A stretch of DNA of 64,000 nucleotides from JABWBD01 sp040768665 (GCA_040768665.1 JAXGMN010000007.1:62001-126000), one strand, 5' to 3'. Positions 16,399-25,072 are shown, counted from the stretch's first letter. Made by a program: numbers and translations. The notes: a model not told the origin generated them from the sequence alone.

Positions 16399-18348
16399 AT
16401 GAAGACGCCCCAGTGTCTCATTCTTGCGACTTGGATCGTTCCGATCGTTGCTGCGGCGGCAGGGGCGGTCGAAAACTCCGATCGCGATTTTGGCCCGGAA
16501 CTGCCGATCGTGCGGGGCCTCGGACTTGGCGGTTCGATGGACGCGGCCGTCGAAGGCAATACCCTGTATGTAATTGGTCAGGGCACTCTTCACGCGGCTG
16601 ACATTTCCAACCCGACCGCACCGAAGATCCTGGGGCAAATGAACGGCCTGGGCAACACGCGGCAGATCGAAGTCTGCGAACAAGTGGCCTACGTGACGGC
16701 GCGCGAAGACGGCCTGTTCATCATCGACGTCACCAAGCCCGAGGCGCCGGCCCTTCGGTGCCACTACGACACGATCGAACTGGCCACCGGAATCGCGCTG
16801 TCCGGCGACGTGGCGTACGTCGCGTGCCGGACGGCAGGCGTGGAACTGGTCGATATCACAGATCCCCGGCGACCGGTCCACTTGAGCACGGTCCGCACCG
16901 GCGAGGCCCAGTCGGTCGCCGCCCGTGGCGGATTTCTCTACGCGGGCGTTTGGGGCAGTCGCGAACTGGTCGTCTGCGACGTCCGCGATCCGTACCGGCC
17001 GAGCGTGATCTCGAAGACTCCGCTGGACGGGTTTGGCGACGGCGTCTTCCTGAGCGGCCACTATTGCTTCGTGGCCACCGGGCATCATGCACGAGGATGG
17101 CGGTACGGCGACGAGACCGCGCCCGAGTATGGGGCCGGCCACGGTCTTGAGATCTTCGACGTCAGCGATCCGGTGAAACCGGTGTTCGTATCTCGCGTCA
17201 AGACTCGCCGGTTCTACCGAATCGGCATGGACATGTGGGACGTCCTGATCGCCGGCGACTACGCCTTCCTGGGCGACACCTACAACGGCGTATTCGTCAT
17301 CGATATCTCCGATAAGCAAAGGCCGCGTTTCGTCGGTCACCGGCAACTCGCACCGGTTCCGGGCAAGACCGATGGGCTGGCCACGGGCGAAACCCTGCCG
17401 GGCCCCGTCGGTGGCATCGCGCTGGCCAAGGATACCCTCTACGTAGCCGGCGCGTGGACCGATCTGCACGTCGTCGACGCGACAGGCCTGGCAAAGCCGC
17501 TGGAGAGGGAAACGGCCGGCGCGCCCGATATCCCCGCCGGACGTCCGCCACGCGTCGATCCCCGCGGTCGCGTCTACCAGCCCGGCGGCCAGGCTTACGG
17601 AGTGGCGATGTGCGAAGACACAGCCCTCCTTGCCGCCGGCGCAGCAGGATTGCACGCCGTATCCCTCGAGCCGAACATCCAGCGGCTGCGCGTTTTTCCC
17701 ACCGACGGCTTCGCCCGCAGCGTAGCCGTACAGGGCGACGACGTGTACGTGGCCGAGTCGACCGGCGGGCTTTCTATTTGGAAGCGAGACCGGCACTCGC
17801 TGTTGAAACGCGTCGGCCGTTATCGCCCCAAGCAGGGCGGCGTGGCCGAAGTGATGGTTCCTCGGCCGGGCCGCTACGCGCTGCTGCACGTCGGCCAGAA
17901 TGAGTTGCAGATCCTCGATGTGAGCGATCCGCGCGAGCCCACCGTCATGCTGACCGATCGCCATCCGGGCCTTTTCTACACCAATCCCCTGGTCCCGGGA
18001 CTGCTGGACACGTGCTACGCCGCTTGCCTGTGGCATGCAAGCGGCTACCGCTGGTACAATCTGTGCGGCGGTCCGAAACCGGTTTTTTCCGGCGATCACC
18101 TTGCCATGCGAGCGAGTTCCGCGGACGGGATGGCGGCCTTCGGCAGCAAGGCAATTTTGATCTATCGGGGGAAATACGCCGTGATTTCGCGGAAAGACCG
18201 TTCGCCCGACGACGCCACCTTTTTCAGCGTCCCGAAACGCCCGTTGACCGGAAAGCCCACAATCGACGGCACCACCCTGTATCTCTCCAACCGGGTGCGG
18301 GGCACGGTCCAGGCCGTCGACATCTCAGAAATCGAAAACCCCGACTAG
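16399..18348 (+). CDS. Secreted LVIVD beta-propeller protein (late frameshift)
   Basis: This 649-residue protein has an N-terminal signal peptide (LILATWIVPIVAAAAGAV) and many LVIVD repeats, recognisable as strand pairs such as LYVIGQGTLHAADISNP, VAYVTAREDGLFIIDVTKPE and LQILDVSDPREP. LVIVD repeats form a beta-propeller on exported or surface proteins and are thought to bind ligands. A GGAGG site precedes the ATG. The last blade is interrupted: the frame stops at 18348, but the next frame continues the repeat without a gap (see the following feature). The encoded protein therefore lacks the closing strand unless a one-base deletion is corrected. The neighbourhood is a partly decayed secreted-protein cluster. 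Confidence 0.85.
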   Translation: MKTPQCLILATWIVPIVAAAAGAVENSDRDFGPELPIVRGLGLGGSMDAAVEGNTLYVIGQGTLHAADISNPTAPKILGQMNGLGNTRQIEVCEQVAYVTAREDGLFIIDVTKPEAPALRCHYDTIELATGIALSGDVAYVACRTAGVELVDITDPRRPVHLSTVRTGEAQSVAARGGFLYAGVWGSRELVVCDVRDPYRPSVISKTPLDGFGDGVFLSGHYCFVATGHHARGWRYGDETAPEYGAGHGLEIFDVSDPVKPVFVSRVKTRRFYRIGMDMWDVLIAGDYAFLGDTYNGVFVIDISDKQRPRFVGHRQLAPVPGKTDGLATGETLPGPVGGIALAKDTLYVAGAWTDLHVVDATGLAKPLERETAGAPDIPAGRPPRVDPRGRVYQPGGQAYGVAMCEDTALLAAGAAGLHAVSLEPNIQRLRVFPTDGFARSVAVQGDDVYVAESTGGLSIWKRDRHSLLKRVGRYRPKQGGVAEVMVPRPGRYALLHVGQNELQILDVSDPREPTVMLTDRHPGLFYTNPLVPGLLDTCYAACLWHASGYRWYNLCGGPKPVFSGDHLAMRASSADGMAAFGSKAILIYRGKYAVISRKDRSPDDATFFSVPKRPLTGKPTIDGTTLYLSNRVRGTVQAVDISEIENPD

Positions 18349-18494
18349 TGGCCGAACTCCAACTTGACGAGCACCCCGGTCCGGTCGTGGTTCACAACGG
18401 CCGCGTATTGGTCCCCGCGGGATACCAGGGACTTGTCGTCTGGGAACAGGCGAGCCACGAACTGCGGCAGCCCGGCGTCGACACGCTCGAGTGA
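18349..18494 (+). pseudogene. Out-of-frame C-terminal end of the LVIVD propeller gene
   Basis: Reading from the codon after the premature TAG in the next frame gives VAELQLDEHPGPVVVHNGRV, then LVPAGYQGLVVWE. This is the expected continuation of the LVIVD pattern (ISEIENPD then LVAEL). One missing T at about 18345 accounts for the break. The restored frame ends at TGA 18492-18494. Confidence 0.75.
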
Positions 18495-18724
18495 TTCACC
18501 ATCGGTTCAAACCTGACGAGACGGGCGATGCCGCCTACGGACGCTTCGCCCGTGAGGTCGCCGACGAGGCGGCCGCCCGACTGTACTATCAGGGGCTCTT
18601 CCGCGGCCATCCGGCAAAGCCGTACTACGAATCGATGGATGGGGTCGGTTTTCTGCTTTGCGCCCTCGTCCAACTGGACCGGCCAGGAGGTCGTGATGAA
18701 GTGATGAACTTCAGGAACTGGTAG
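18491..18724 (+). CDS. Short hypothetical protein or gene fragment
   Basis: A 77-codon frame starts with GTG that overlaps, as GTGA, the stop of the frame-restored LVIVD gene. The product contains RLYYQGLFRGHPAKPYYESM and DGVGFLLCALVQLDRP, which looks like a genuine structured sequence and not a chance frame. It is short and ends abruptly. It may be a coupled small protein or the stump of a larger gene. No family was recognised. Confidence 0.35.
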   Translation: MIHHRFKPDETGDAAYGRFAREVADEAAARLYYQGLFRGHPAKPYYESMDGVGFLLCALVQLDRPGGRDEVMNFRNW

Positions 18725-18804
18725 CGGGCATTGGAGTTATTACGGCCAAGCTCTGCCTCCCCGACCCACCGCTCGCTAGTCCTTCAAGAAGCGAGCACGA
18801 GTCC

Positions 18805-18987
18805 CTATCGTCGAAAGAACCCGGCGACGGAAGTTTGGAAGCCGGGGAGGAGTTCCGGTTCGGCGAGCGTATCGGATCCCGAGAGAATCGTGATTTCGGA
18901 GAGGCTGCGGTAAACGGTCACGGTTTCGGTACGCGGATCGGCCACCCACACGCGGCGGCAGCCCGCCTCCAGCCAATCTTTCACCTT
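18805..18987 (-). pseudogene. C-terminal remnant of a Uma2 gene
   Basis: The translated sequence KVKDWLEAGCRRVWVADPRT, then SDTLAEPELLPGFQTSVAGF, matches the last 60 residues of Uma2 proteins (compare YFRSGTRLVWYIEP and LPGFELRLGDLF in the intact gene at 7203-7862). The N-terminal two thirds, including the active-site region, are absent. It lies in a stretch of other gene debris. Confidence 0.65.
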
Positions 18988-19089
18988 CCAGAGCAACCAG
19001 CGGTCACGGACAGTGCCCTCCGTAGTTCCCCCTATGCTACCGCTGCCGCCCGAGAGAGTCAATGAGTCGAAGATTCGACGCGCTGAGCA

Positions 19090-19500
19090 GCTCATGGTCC
19101 GACGTCAACTCCAGCGGTCGCCGGCGGATTCCAACGTTCGATCTTCTCGAAGCTGTCGAGCCAGACGATCTGCGCCACCCGTACGTCATCTTGCGAACGT
19201 TCACCGCGCCGACCCCCTCGCCCTCCACCAGCGTCACCGTCGCCACGCGGGCCTGCTGGTCGACGAGCACCTCGTCCGTGAACTCGCCGCTCCTGGTACG
19301 CCGCCGCCAACCCTCCCGTCTTATACTGCACGGTCTGGATCTTTCCCGCCACGCCGTCGGTGCCCGCCGTCGTCCACTCGCTCACGGCCACCCTGTCCCC
19401 GCCGGGCGCCACCGCCTGCGAGAACCCGTACTGCGGGTGCCCATCCGCGGCCGTGTCGTAGAATTCGTAGCGCGTCCCGTCCGTCGCCGTGAGGATATAA
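19090..19500 (-). pseudogene. RHS/YD-like protein remnant with frameshift
   Basis: Reading leftwards from 19500 the frame gives TATDGTRYEFYDTAADGHPQ, YGFSQAVAPGGDRVAVSEW and KIQTVQYKTGG. After one frame change near 19300 it gives FTDEVLVDQQARVATVTLVE and GVGAVNVRKMTYGWR. The composition and pattern (Y-E-F-Y-D, G-K-I-Q-T-V) resemble RHS/YD-type extracellular repeats. Its upstream end meets the transposase gene region, so insertion probably broke it. The family assignment is tentative. Confidence 0.4.
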
Positions 19501-19565
19501 AGACCGCCCCTTCATCGATCTGCTATGCTGGGCGCGACAACCTGCCGAACTACCTGGAGCCTGAA

Positions 19566-20963
19566 ATGCCCGCCGACAACCTGCCCGCGATCCCTTTGCC
19601 CAAGCATTGGAACGACCATGCTCGATCTGCCGTGCTCCACGTGATTTCCCTTGCGCAGCTTGCCTGCGCGTATGCGCGTGGCTGGGCGGCAGACAGCCCC
19701 AACGCCCGTGTCCGTTTGACCGCCGAAAGGGACCGCTTGCAGCAGACCGTCGCCTTGCTCCGCGAGAAGCTGCGGATCCACCACGCCCGCATGGCGCGCA
19801 TGCCGCCGCAAAAACGGCCTCACGACACGCCCTCCGAGCGGATGGCCATCCTCGAAATCCGCGCCGCGCAGGGATGGTCGCTCGAGCAGACCGCTGGCGA
19901 GTTCCTGGTGACCGCGGCCACGGTGAGTTCCTGGACGCAACGGATCGACGAAGACGGCCCCGACGCGCTCGTCCAACTCCCACAACCGCCCGTCAACCGC
20001 TTCCCCGATTTCGTCCGCTACAACGTCCAACGGCTCAAGGCATTGTGCCCGTCGCTCGGCAAGGTCAAGATCGCCCAGATCCTCGCACGCGCGGGACTCC
20101 ACCTCGGCCAGACGACCGTGGGCAGAATCCTCAAGGAGCAACCGCAGCCGCAGCCGAGCGACACGCCCAACGCCGGCGCGGAAGGCTTGCCGCCAGTGTC
20201 GGCCGACGCGCCCGGACTGGACTCGGGCAGCGCACCGCGCGTGGTAAGGGCCGGGTATCCCGATCACGTCTGGCACGTGGATCTGACGGTGGTACCCACC
20301 GGGCTGGGATTCTGGGCTTCGTATTTCCCGTTCTCGCTGCCCCAGTGCTGGCCGTTCTGCTGGTGGTTGGCCGTGGTCGTCGACCATTTCTCGCGGCGCG
20401 CGGTCGGCTTCAGCGTGTTCGCACGCCAGCCGGATTCGGTATCGGTGCGAACCTTCTTGGGCCGGCTGATGGCAAGTGCGCACACCGCCCCGAAATACCT
20501 GATCTGCGACAAGGGACCGCAATTCTGGTGCGACGCTTTCAAGCAGTGGTGCAGCCATCGCCATGGCATTCGGCCCCGCTTCGGCGCGATCGGCCAGCAC
20601 GGCAGCATCGCCGTCGTGGAACGATTCATCTTGAGTCTGAAGACCGAATGCACCCGTCGACTCCTCGTTCCGTACAGCCGAAGGCACCTGCGCCGCGAGT
20701 TGGCCTACTACTTCGAGTGGTACAACGAGCATCGCCCGCACATGAAGTTGCACGGACCAACGCCTCACGAGGTCTACCACTCGCGCCGTCCCGCCAATCG
20801 CCAGCCTCGCTTCGAGCCTCGTCCGCTCTGGCCACGCCCTTCGCCCTGCGCCCGACCGCAAGTGCTGGTGAAAGGCCAACCGGGCGCGCGATTCGACATC
20901 CACGTCGAGTATCTTCACGGCCGCAGGCACCTGCCGATCGTCGCGCTCAAGCGCGCCGCCTGA
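19566..20963 (+). CDS. DDE integrase-core transposase
   Basis: This 465-residue protein has an N-terminal helical region, a helix-turn-helix (EQTAGEFLVTAATVSSWTQR, about 107-126) and a retroviral-integrase-type catalytic core with the DDE triad. D239 lies in VWHVDLTVV, D315 in LICDKGPQFW and E352 in AVVERFILSLKTE; the D-E spacing is 37. It closes with the typical YFEWYNEHRPHMKLHGPTP. The core is intact, so it may be active. It resembles IS3/IS481-type integrases, but the N-terminal layout is that of a planctomycete-specific group. I could not define terminal inverted repeats or target duplications. The ATG at 19566 starts the conserved part; the upstream frame is not transposase. Confidence 0.85.
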   Translation: MPADNLPAIPLPKHWNDHARSAVLHVISLAQLACAYARGWAADSPNARVRLTAERDRLQQTVALLREKLRIHHARMARMPPQKRPHDTPSERMAILEIRAAQGWSLEQTAGEFLVTAATVSSWTQRIDEDGPDALVQLPQPPVNRFPDFVRYNVQRLKALCPSLGKVKIAQILARAGLHLGQTTVGRILKEQPQPQPSDTPNAGAEGLPPVSADAPGLDSGSAPRVVRAGYPDHVWHVDLTVVPTGLGFWASYFPFSLPQCWPFCWWLAVVVDHFSRRAVGFSVFARQPDSVSVRTFLGRLMASAHTAPKYLICDKGPQFWCDAFKQWCSHRHGIRPRFGAIGQHGSIAVVERFILSLKTECTRRLLVPYSRRHLRRELAYYFEWYNEHRPHMKLHGPTPHEVYHSRRPANRQPRFEPRPLWPRPSPCARPQVLVKGQPGARFDIHVEYLHGRRHLPIVALKRAA

Positions 20964-21240
20964 CCGGCAATTTGGCCACGGACTCTTCATGACGCCGGCG
21001 CTCGGCGTACGCGCGAAGCGCGAATTCCCAGCCTCGACCGCATCATCCCTCGTCATCAACACCCTCTGTGACCGCTCCATTGCCCAATCAACAGTCTACG
21101 CCTATTCCGTCCGCAGAAGTACATTTTCTGGCCGTCCGTTCACCACGAAAGATCGATGGACCAGCACAGCGGATCGCAATGTCCTGGCTGAAGCCAAGAT
21201 CGGTCAAGATGTGATTTACCGCCATCCTGGCACCTCGCGC

Positions 21241-21364
21241 GTAACCGTTCACGGGGCGGAAGAGAGGGGGACAGGTCCATGTTTTCGGCCAACGCTTTTG
21301 ACGCCAGAATACTCGAATTGGCCGAAAAATGGACCAGTCCCCGGCCGCGGGTGTGAACGGTTAC
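21241..21364 (+). repeat. Palindromic element family B, full copy
   Basis: This 124-bp element has outer arms GTAACCGTTCACGGGG and GTGTGAACGGTTAC. The inner stem is GGGGACAGGTCCATG then TTTTCGGCCAA, against TTGGCCGAAAAATGGACC then AGTCCCC. The inner arms pair throughout except for a one-base length difference and the A/A position in GGGGACAGG versus GGGGACTGG. It is about 80-90 percent identical to 29523-29645 by eye. Confidence 0.85.
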
Positions 21365-21497
21365 CCTCTCGCCACGTCCCCCGTCGTTGTCAGGCCAGTC
21401 GCCTCGGAAAACGACGTTTCGTGCCGTTGGGTACGAAAGACAGCCTCGACAGGGCGATTCTAGTAAAAGTTGTCGTCCTAAACCACCTTCTTGACGC

Positions 21498-21647
21498 CTC
21501 AAACTGTAAACGCCACCGCCGCGGTTTATCTCAGTGGGGCGATGTTTGGGAACTACAAACCGCGATCCTGTAGGCCGTTCTTGGCGTTTGTAGTTGCCGA
21601 CCATCACCCCACCGACGCGGGGTTGGTGGTGGCGTTTACCGTTTGAG
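21498..21647. repeat. 150-bp imperfect inverted repeat
   Basis: The outer arms CTCAAACTGTAAACGCCACC and GGTGGCGTTTACCGTTTGAG are inverted repeats. Inside them GTGGGGCGATG pairs with CATCACCCCAC, and GGGAACTACAAA pairs with TTTGTAGTTGCC. The whole element can fold into one long hairpin. It resembles a non-autonomous element, but no second copy is present in the window. Confidence 0.65.
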
Positions 21648-21903
21648 TTGAGGAGCAGATGCAGCCGCCGTTCTCGCTCCGCCGGCGTAAGCAACTCCCA
21701 AAACGGCTTGGACTTTTTGGCCGGGTCGGTCCCGCTTGCCGAGCGGCCATGGCGATTCGCCAAGGGGCGACAATCGCCGCTACCTTCTCACGGTGGCTCG
21801 CTAGCGGATCGGCTGACCGATAGAATTGCACCAAGAGGCTTGCCGCGGAACGATCCTTGGCCGGGCAGATCTCGATAATAGTAGTCGCCAACGGAGGAGC
21901 CAG

Positions 21904-24339
21904 ATGAATTCCGAACCGCAGCCAGTCGCTGAATTCGAGAAGCTGGGCAGCTTCTACTTGGGTCGCGAGTATGACTTGCAGTCCGATTCCCCCAAACCGG
22001 ACCTCCTTCTCTACGACGCGAGGGACCTGACGACTCACGCCGTGTGCGTCGGCATGACCGGTAGCGGAAAGACGGGCCTGTGCCTCGCCCTGTTGGAGGA
22101 AGCCGCCATCGACGGCATTCCCGCCATCGCGATCGATCCCAAGGGCGATCTCGGAAACCTCCTTCTCACGTTCCCCGAACTCCTCCCCGAGGATTTTCGC
22201 CCTTGGATCGACCCGAGCGAAGCCGCTCGCCGCGGGGTGCAGCCGGAGGAACTTGCCGACGAAACGGCCCGTCGCTGGCGAGAGGGGTTGGCTGAATGGG
22301 GCCAGGACGGTTCGCGGATCCGCCGGCTCCGCGAGACCGTCGACCTGGCCCTTTACACTCCGGGCAGCAGCGCCGGCCTGCCCTTGGCCGTCTTACGTTC
22401 CTTCGCGGCGCCCCCGGCTGCCGTTCGCGAAGACGCCGATGCGATCCGCTCGCGGATCACCGCCGCCGCCTCGGGCCTGCTTTCGCTCGTCGGCATCCAA
22501 GCCGACCCGGTCCGCAGCCGGGAACACATCCTCCTGGCCAGTATCATGCAGCAGTCGTGGGAGCAAGGCCGCGATCTCGACCTTTCGGAGCTCTTGCGTC
22601 AGATTCAACAGCCGCCTTTCGAAAAAGTCGGTTTTCTCGATCTGGAGGCATTCTATCCGAGCAAGGATCGCACGGACTTGGCCTTGCGTCTGAACAGTCT
22701 CGCCGCCTCCCCGACATTTGCCGGCTGGCTCGAAGGCGAGCCTCTGGACGTCGGCCGCTTGCTCTACACGGCGGAGGGCCGGCCGCGGCTGTCGATCCTT
22801 TCGATTGCACATCTTTCCGATTCCGAGCGGATGTTCTTCGTAACCATCCTGCTCAACGAAGTGCTGAGCTGGATCCGCATGCAGCCGGGCACGTCCAGCC
22901 TTCGCGCACTGCTTTACATGGACGAAGTTTTCGGCTATTTCCCGCCCACGGCCAATCCGCCTTCCAAGATGCCCATGCTGACGCTCCTGAAGCAGGCGCG
23001 AGCTTTCGGGCTGGGCGTCGTTTTGGCCACGCAGAACCCGGTCGACCTGGACTACAAGGGCCTCTCCAATGCCGGCACCTGGTTTCTCGGCCGCCTGCAG
23101 ACCGAACGCGACAAGGCCAGGGTGCTCGAGGGGCTGGAAGGAGCCGCTGCCGGGGCGGCGGGCCGCTTCGATCGGGCGAAGATGGAATCGATCCTCGCCG
23201 GGCTGGGAAACCGTGTTTTTCTGATGAACAACGTCCACGAAGACGAACCAGTCGTCTTTCAGACCCGCTGGGCGCTGTCGTATCTTCGCGGCCCGCTGAC
23301 CGCTCCGCAGATCCAGCGGCTGACGCGGTCGCGAACCGAAGCCAGGCCGTCCGCTCCGCCTCCCGCCGAAGCCCCGGATTCGGTCGAGGCCGCTGCCCTT
23401 TCTCCATTGCCGGCTACGCATTCGAGCGACCGCCCGATCGTGCCGCCCGAAGCCGGCGAGTGTTTTCTGGCGTCGCCCTCCGCTGGCGGAACTGGTCCGG
23501 TCGTCTATCGTCCGACGCTCTTGGGCGTCTGCCGAGTTCATTTTGCGAATCGTCGGCAAGATATCGATCTTTGGCGAACCGTCGTCGTCCAGGCCGACGC
23601 TGCCGCCGACATGGCCGACTCCGTCTGGCGGGACGCAAAACACCTGGCTGCAGAGCCGGCACGGCAAGACGAGCCCGCGGCAGCGGCCGCGTTCGCCCCG
23701 CTCCCCATCGAAATGACCCGCGCGAAGAGCTACCGCGATTGGCAGAAATCGCTTCGCGACCACCTCTACCGAACCGAGAAGCTAACCTTGTGGGCGTGTT
23801 CTGCTTTGAAACTCACTTCGGAGCCCGGCGAAAGCGAGGCCGAGTTCCGGATCCGCATCGGCCAGGCATCGCGAGAACAACGCGATGTGGAGGTCGAACG
23901 TTTACGCGAGCGATACGCCTCGAAAACTTCCGCCCTGCGCGAGCGATTGCAGCGCGCAGAGGAAAGGGTCGAGCGGGAGAAATCGCAGTTCACGCAGCGA
24001 TCGCTCGACACGGCAATCTCCGTGGGCAGTTCGCTTCTTGGAGCCTTTCTCGGACGCAAGCTCCTCAGCCGCACCAATGTTGCTCGAGCGGCCTCCACCG
24101 CGCGAGGGGCAGGGAGAGCGGCCCGCGAACGGGAGGACATCGAGCGTGCCGAGGATAACGTCGAAACCATTCGTCGCCGAATGAGCGATCTGGAAACCGA
24201 ATTCCGCGCGGAAGTGGACGAGATTGACCGGCAGGTGCGTCACCCGGAAAGGGAACTCCAACAGGTCTCGATCGGGTGCAGTAAATCCGACAGTGAAATT
24301 GTTCGCCTGGTGTTAGCATGGCAGCCGGCGGGAGTCTGA
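21904..24339 (+). CDS. HerA-like / DUF87 ATPase with C-terminal coiled coil
   Basis: This 811-residue protein belongs to the HerA/FtsK-like P-loop ATPases. Walker A is GMTGSGKT (residues 50-57), followed by AIAIDPKGDLGNLLLTFPEL. Walker B is LLYMDEVFGYFPP (about 336-348), and the sensor/strand block is RAFGLGVVLATQNPVDLDYK. The C-terminal third is different: a segment with YRDWQKSLRDHLYRTEKLTL, then a long charged coiled coil (about 660-780) interrupted by a hydrophobic stretch (VGSSLLGAFLGRKLL). A strong GGAGGAG precedes the ATG. It is not next to NurA or other repair genes. The family usually moves along or remodels nucleic acid, and here the substrate is unknown. Confidence 0.85.
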   Translation: MNSEPQPVAEFEKLGSFYLGREYDLQSDSPKPDLLLYDARDLTTHAVCVGMTGSGKTGLCLALLEEAAIDGIPAIAIDPKGDLGNLLLTFPELLPEDFRPWIDPSEAARRGVQPEELADETARRWREGLAEWGQDGSRIRRLRETVDLALYTPGSSAGLPLAVLRSFAAPPAAVREDADAIRSRITAAASGLLSLVGIQADPVRSREHILLASIMQQSWEQGRDLDLSELLRQIQQPPFEKVGFLDLEAFYPSKDRTDLALRLNSLAASPTFAGWLEGEPLDVGRLLYTAEGRPRLSILSIAHLSDSERMFFVTILLNEVLSWIRMQPGTSSLRALLYMDEVFGYFPPTANPPSKMPMLTLLKQARAFGLGVVLATQNPVDLDYKGLSNAGTWFLGRLQTERDKARVLEGLEGAAAGAAGRFDRAKMESILAGLGNRVFLMNNVHEDEPVVFQTRWALSYLRGPLTAPQIQRLTRSRTEARPSAPPPAEAPDSVEAAALSPLPATHSSDRPIVPPEAGECFLASPSAGGTGPVVYRPTLLGVCRVHFANRRQDIDLWRTVVVQADAAADMADSVWRDAKHLAAEPARQDEPAAAAAFAPLPIEMTRAKSYRDWQKSLRDHLYRTEKLTLWACSALKLTSEPGESEAEFRIRIGQASREQRDVEVERLRERYASKTSALRERLQRAEERVEREKSQFTQRSLDTAISVGSSLLGAFLGRKLLSRTNVARAASTARGAGRAAREREDIERAEDNVETIRRRMSDLETEFRAEVDEIDRQVRHPERELQQVSIGCSKSDSEIVRLVLAWQPAGV

Positions 24340-24342
24340 CCC

Positions 24343-24454
24343 TAGGCTGATAAAAACTTGATAAAAAACGGGGACAGGCACCGCAACTAATAGCGGTTTA
24401 GCCAGAGCGACCACACAAGATGTTGCGGAGCCAGTCCCCGTTTTTATCAGCCCA
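24343..24454 (+). mobile_element. MITE family A, copy 1, with 9-bp target duplication
   Basis: The terminal inverted repeats are TAGGCTGATAAAAAC and GTTTTTATCAGCCCA (14 of 15 match). The flanking 9-bp direct repeats GTCTGACCC are exact (24334-24342 and 24455-24463). The internal sequence carries GGGGACAGGCACCGCAAC and GTTGCGGAGCCAGTCCCC. It is 112 bp long and contains an internal duplication of the TGATAAAAA segment. It lies directly after the HerA-like gene. Confidence 0.9.
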
Positions 24455-24626
24455 GTCTGACCCTAGGGTGATGTAAAAGGGGACTGGCTATGCCGACGAC
24501 TCCCACACCCATGTTGCCGGTTTGGAAGGCCGGAATGAACACGCCGAGGCAGCGGAAAAAAAGGACGCCCGCCATGAGCACGGAAGCTGCTATGGTTGCG
24601 ATCAGGATTGCCATCGAGCGGATCAT
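24447..24626 (-). CDS. Truncated small membrane protein, stop supplied by MITE
   Basis: A 59-codon frame starts with ATG overlapping (ATGA) the stop of the upstream small gene. It encodes one membrane helix (MAILIATIAASVLMAGVLFF) followed by FIPAFQTGNMGVGVVGIA. It then runs into AGCCAGTCCCCTTTT, a half element of the repeat superfamily, and ends in a TGA inside the terminal repeat of MITE copy 1. The native C-terminus is therefore lost. The family is unknown. Confidence 0.4.
   Translation of the reverse strand: MIRSMAILIATIAASVLMAGVLFFRCLGVFIPAFQTGNMGVGVVGIASPLLHHPRVRLG
24473..24488 (-). repeat. Half element of the GGGGAC superfamily
   Basis: The sequence TAAAAGGGGACTGGCT on the plus strand matches one arm of the palindromic elements, but the other arm is absent. 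It lies 18 bases from MITE copy 1 and probably represents an older, broken element. Confidence 0.5.
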
Positions 24627-24802
24627 GAGTCTTGATCCCCGTGCTCCGATTTCATCCGTTCGGTGGTTCCAGAGCTTCGTTCAGCCAAGGAGAACTCGAG
24701 TTGCAGCGCCGTAATCCGTCGACTCCCGAAGATGCTCTGGATCTCGCCCTTGAACGGTAACCCTATGGTGGAGTGTCCCATTGCTTCTGCAAGCAATCTC
24801 AT
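24623..24802 (-). CDS. Small hypothetical protein
   Basis: This 59-residue frame starts at an ATG with AAAGGA a few bases upstream. The product contains GHSTIGLPFKGEIQSIFGSR and LQLEFSLAERSSGTTERMKS. Its stop overlaps the start of the next small gene as ATGA, which supports both being real and co-translated. No family was recognised. Confidence 0.4.
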   Translation of the reverse strand: MRLLAEAMGHSTIGLPFKGEIQSIFGSRRITALQLEFSLAERSSGTTERMKSEHGDQDS

Positions 24803-24896
24803 GATGTTTTTCCTTTCTCGAGGCGATGTCGGCCGATCAATATTGCGGCAAGGCACCATATATCCTAAATAGGGTTTTCGGGACACGCCCTGCGGC

Positions 24897-24996
24897 TGGG
24901 CTGATAAAAACGGGGACAGGCACCGCAACTAATAGCGGTTTAGCCAGAGCGACCACACAAGATATTGCGGAGCCAGTCCCCGTTTTTATCAGCCCA
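24897..24996 (+). mobile_element. MITE family A, copy 2, with 9-bp target duplication
   Basis: This is the cleanest copy, 100 bp long. The terminal inverted repeats TGGGCTGATAAAAAC and GTTTTTATCAGCCCA are perfect, and exact direct repeats CCCTGCGGC lie at 24888-24896 and 24997-25005. The inner arms are GGGGACAGGCACCGCAAC and ATTGCGGAGCCAGTCCCC. It lies 76 bases before the radical SAM gene. Confidence 0.93.
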
Positions 24997-25072
24997 CCCT
25001 GCGGCGGCCAGGCAATCACGGCCCCCACACCGGGCTGTACGCTGCACCTTTTCACAACTGGAGTTTTCGGAG

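Larger units (their letters stand above)
20964..21903. other. Gene-poor region with repeats and debris
   Basis: This 940-base stretch lies between the transposase and the HerA-like gene. It contains palindromic element B1 (21241-21364) and a long imperfect inverted repeat (21498-21647). A minus-strand open stretch near 21640-21763 gives KKSKPFWELLTPAERERRLH, which reads like the start of a protein but is not continued. No complete gene was recognised. Confidence 0.5.

Noticed and set aside
19062..19565. Extension of the transposase frame upstream to 19062
   Set aside because: That part overlaps the RHS-like and Uma2 remnants on the other strand and is low-complexity. The transposase starts at 19566.
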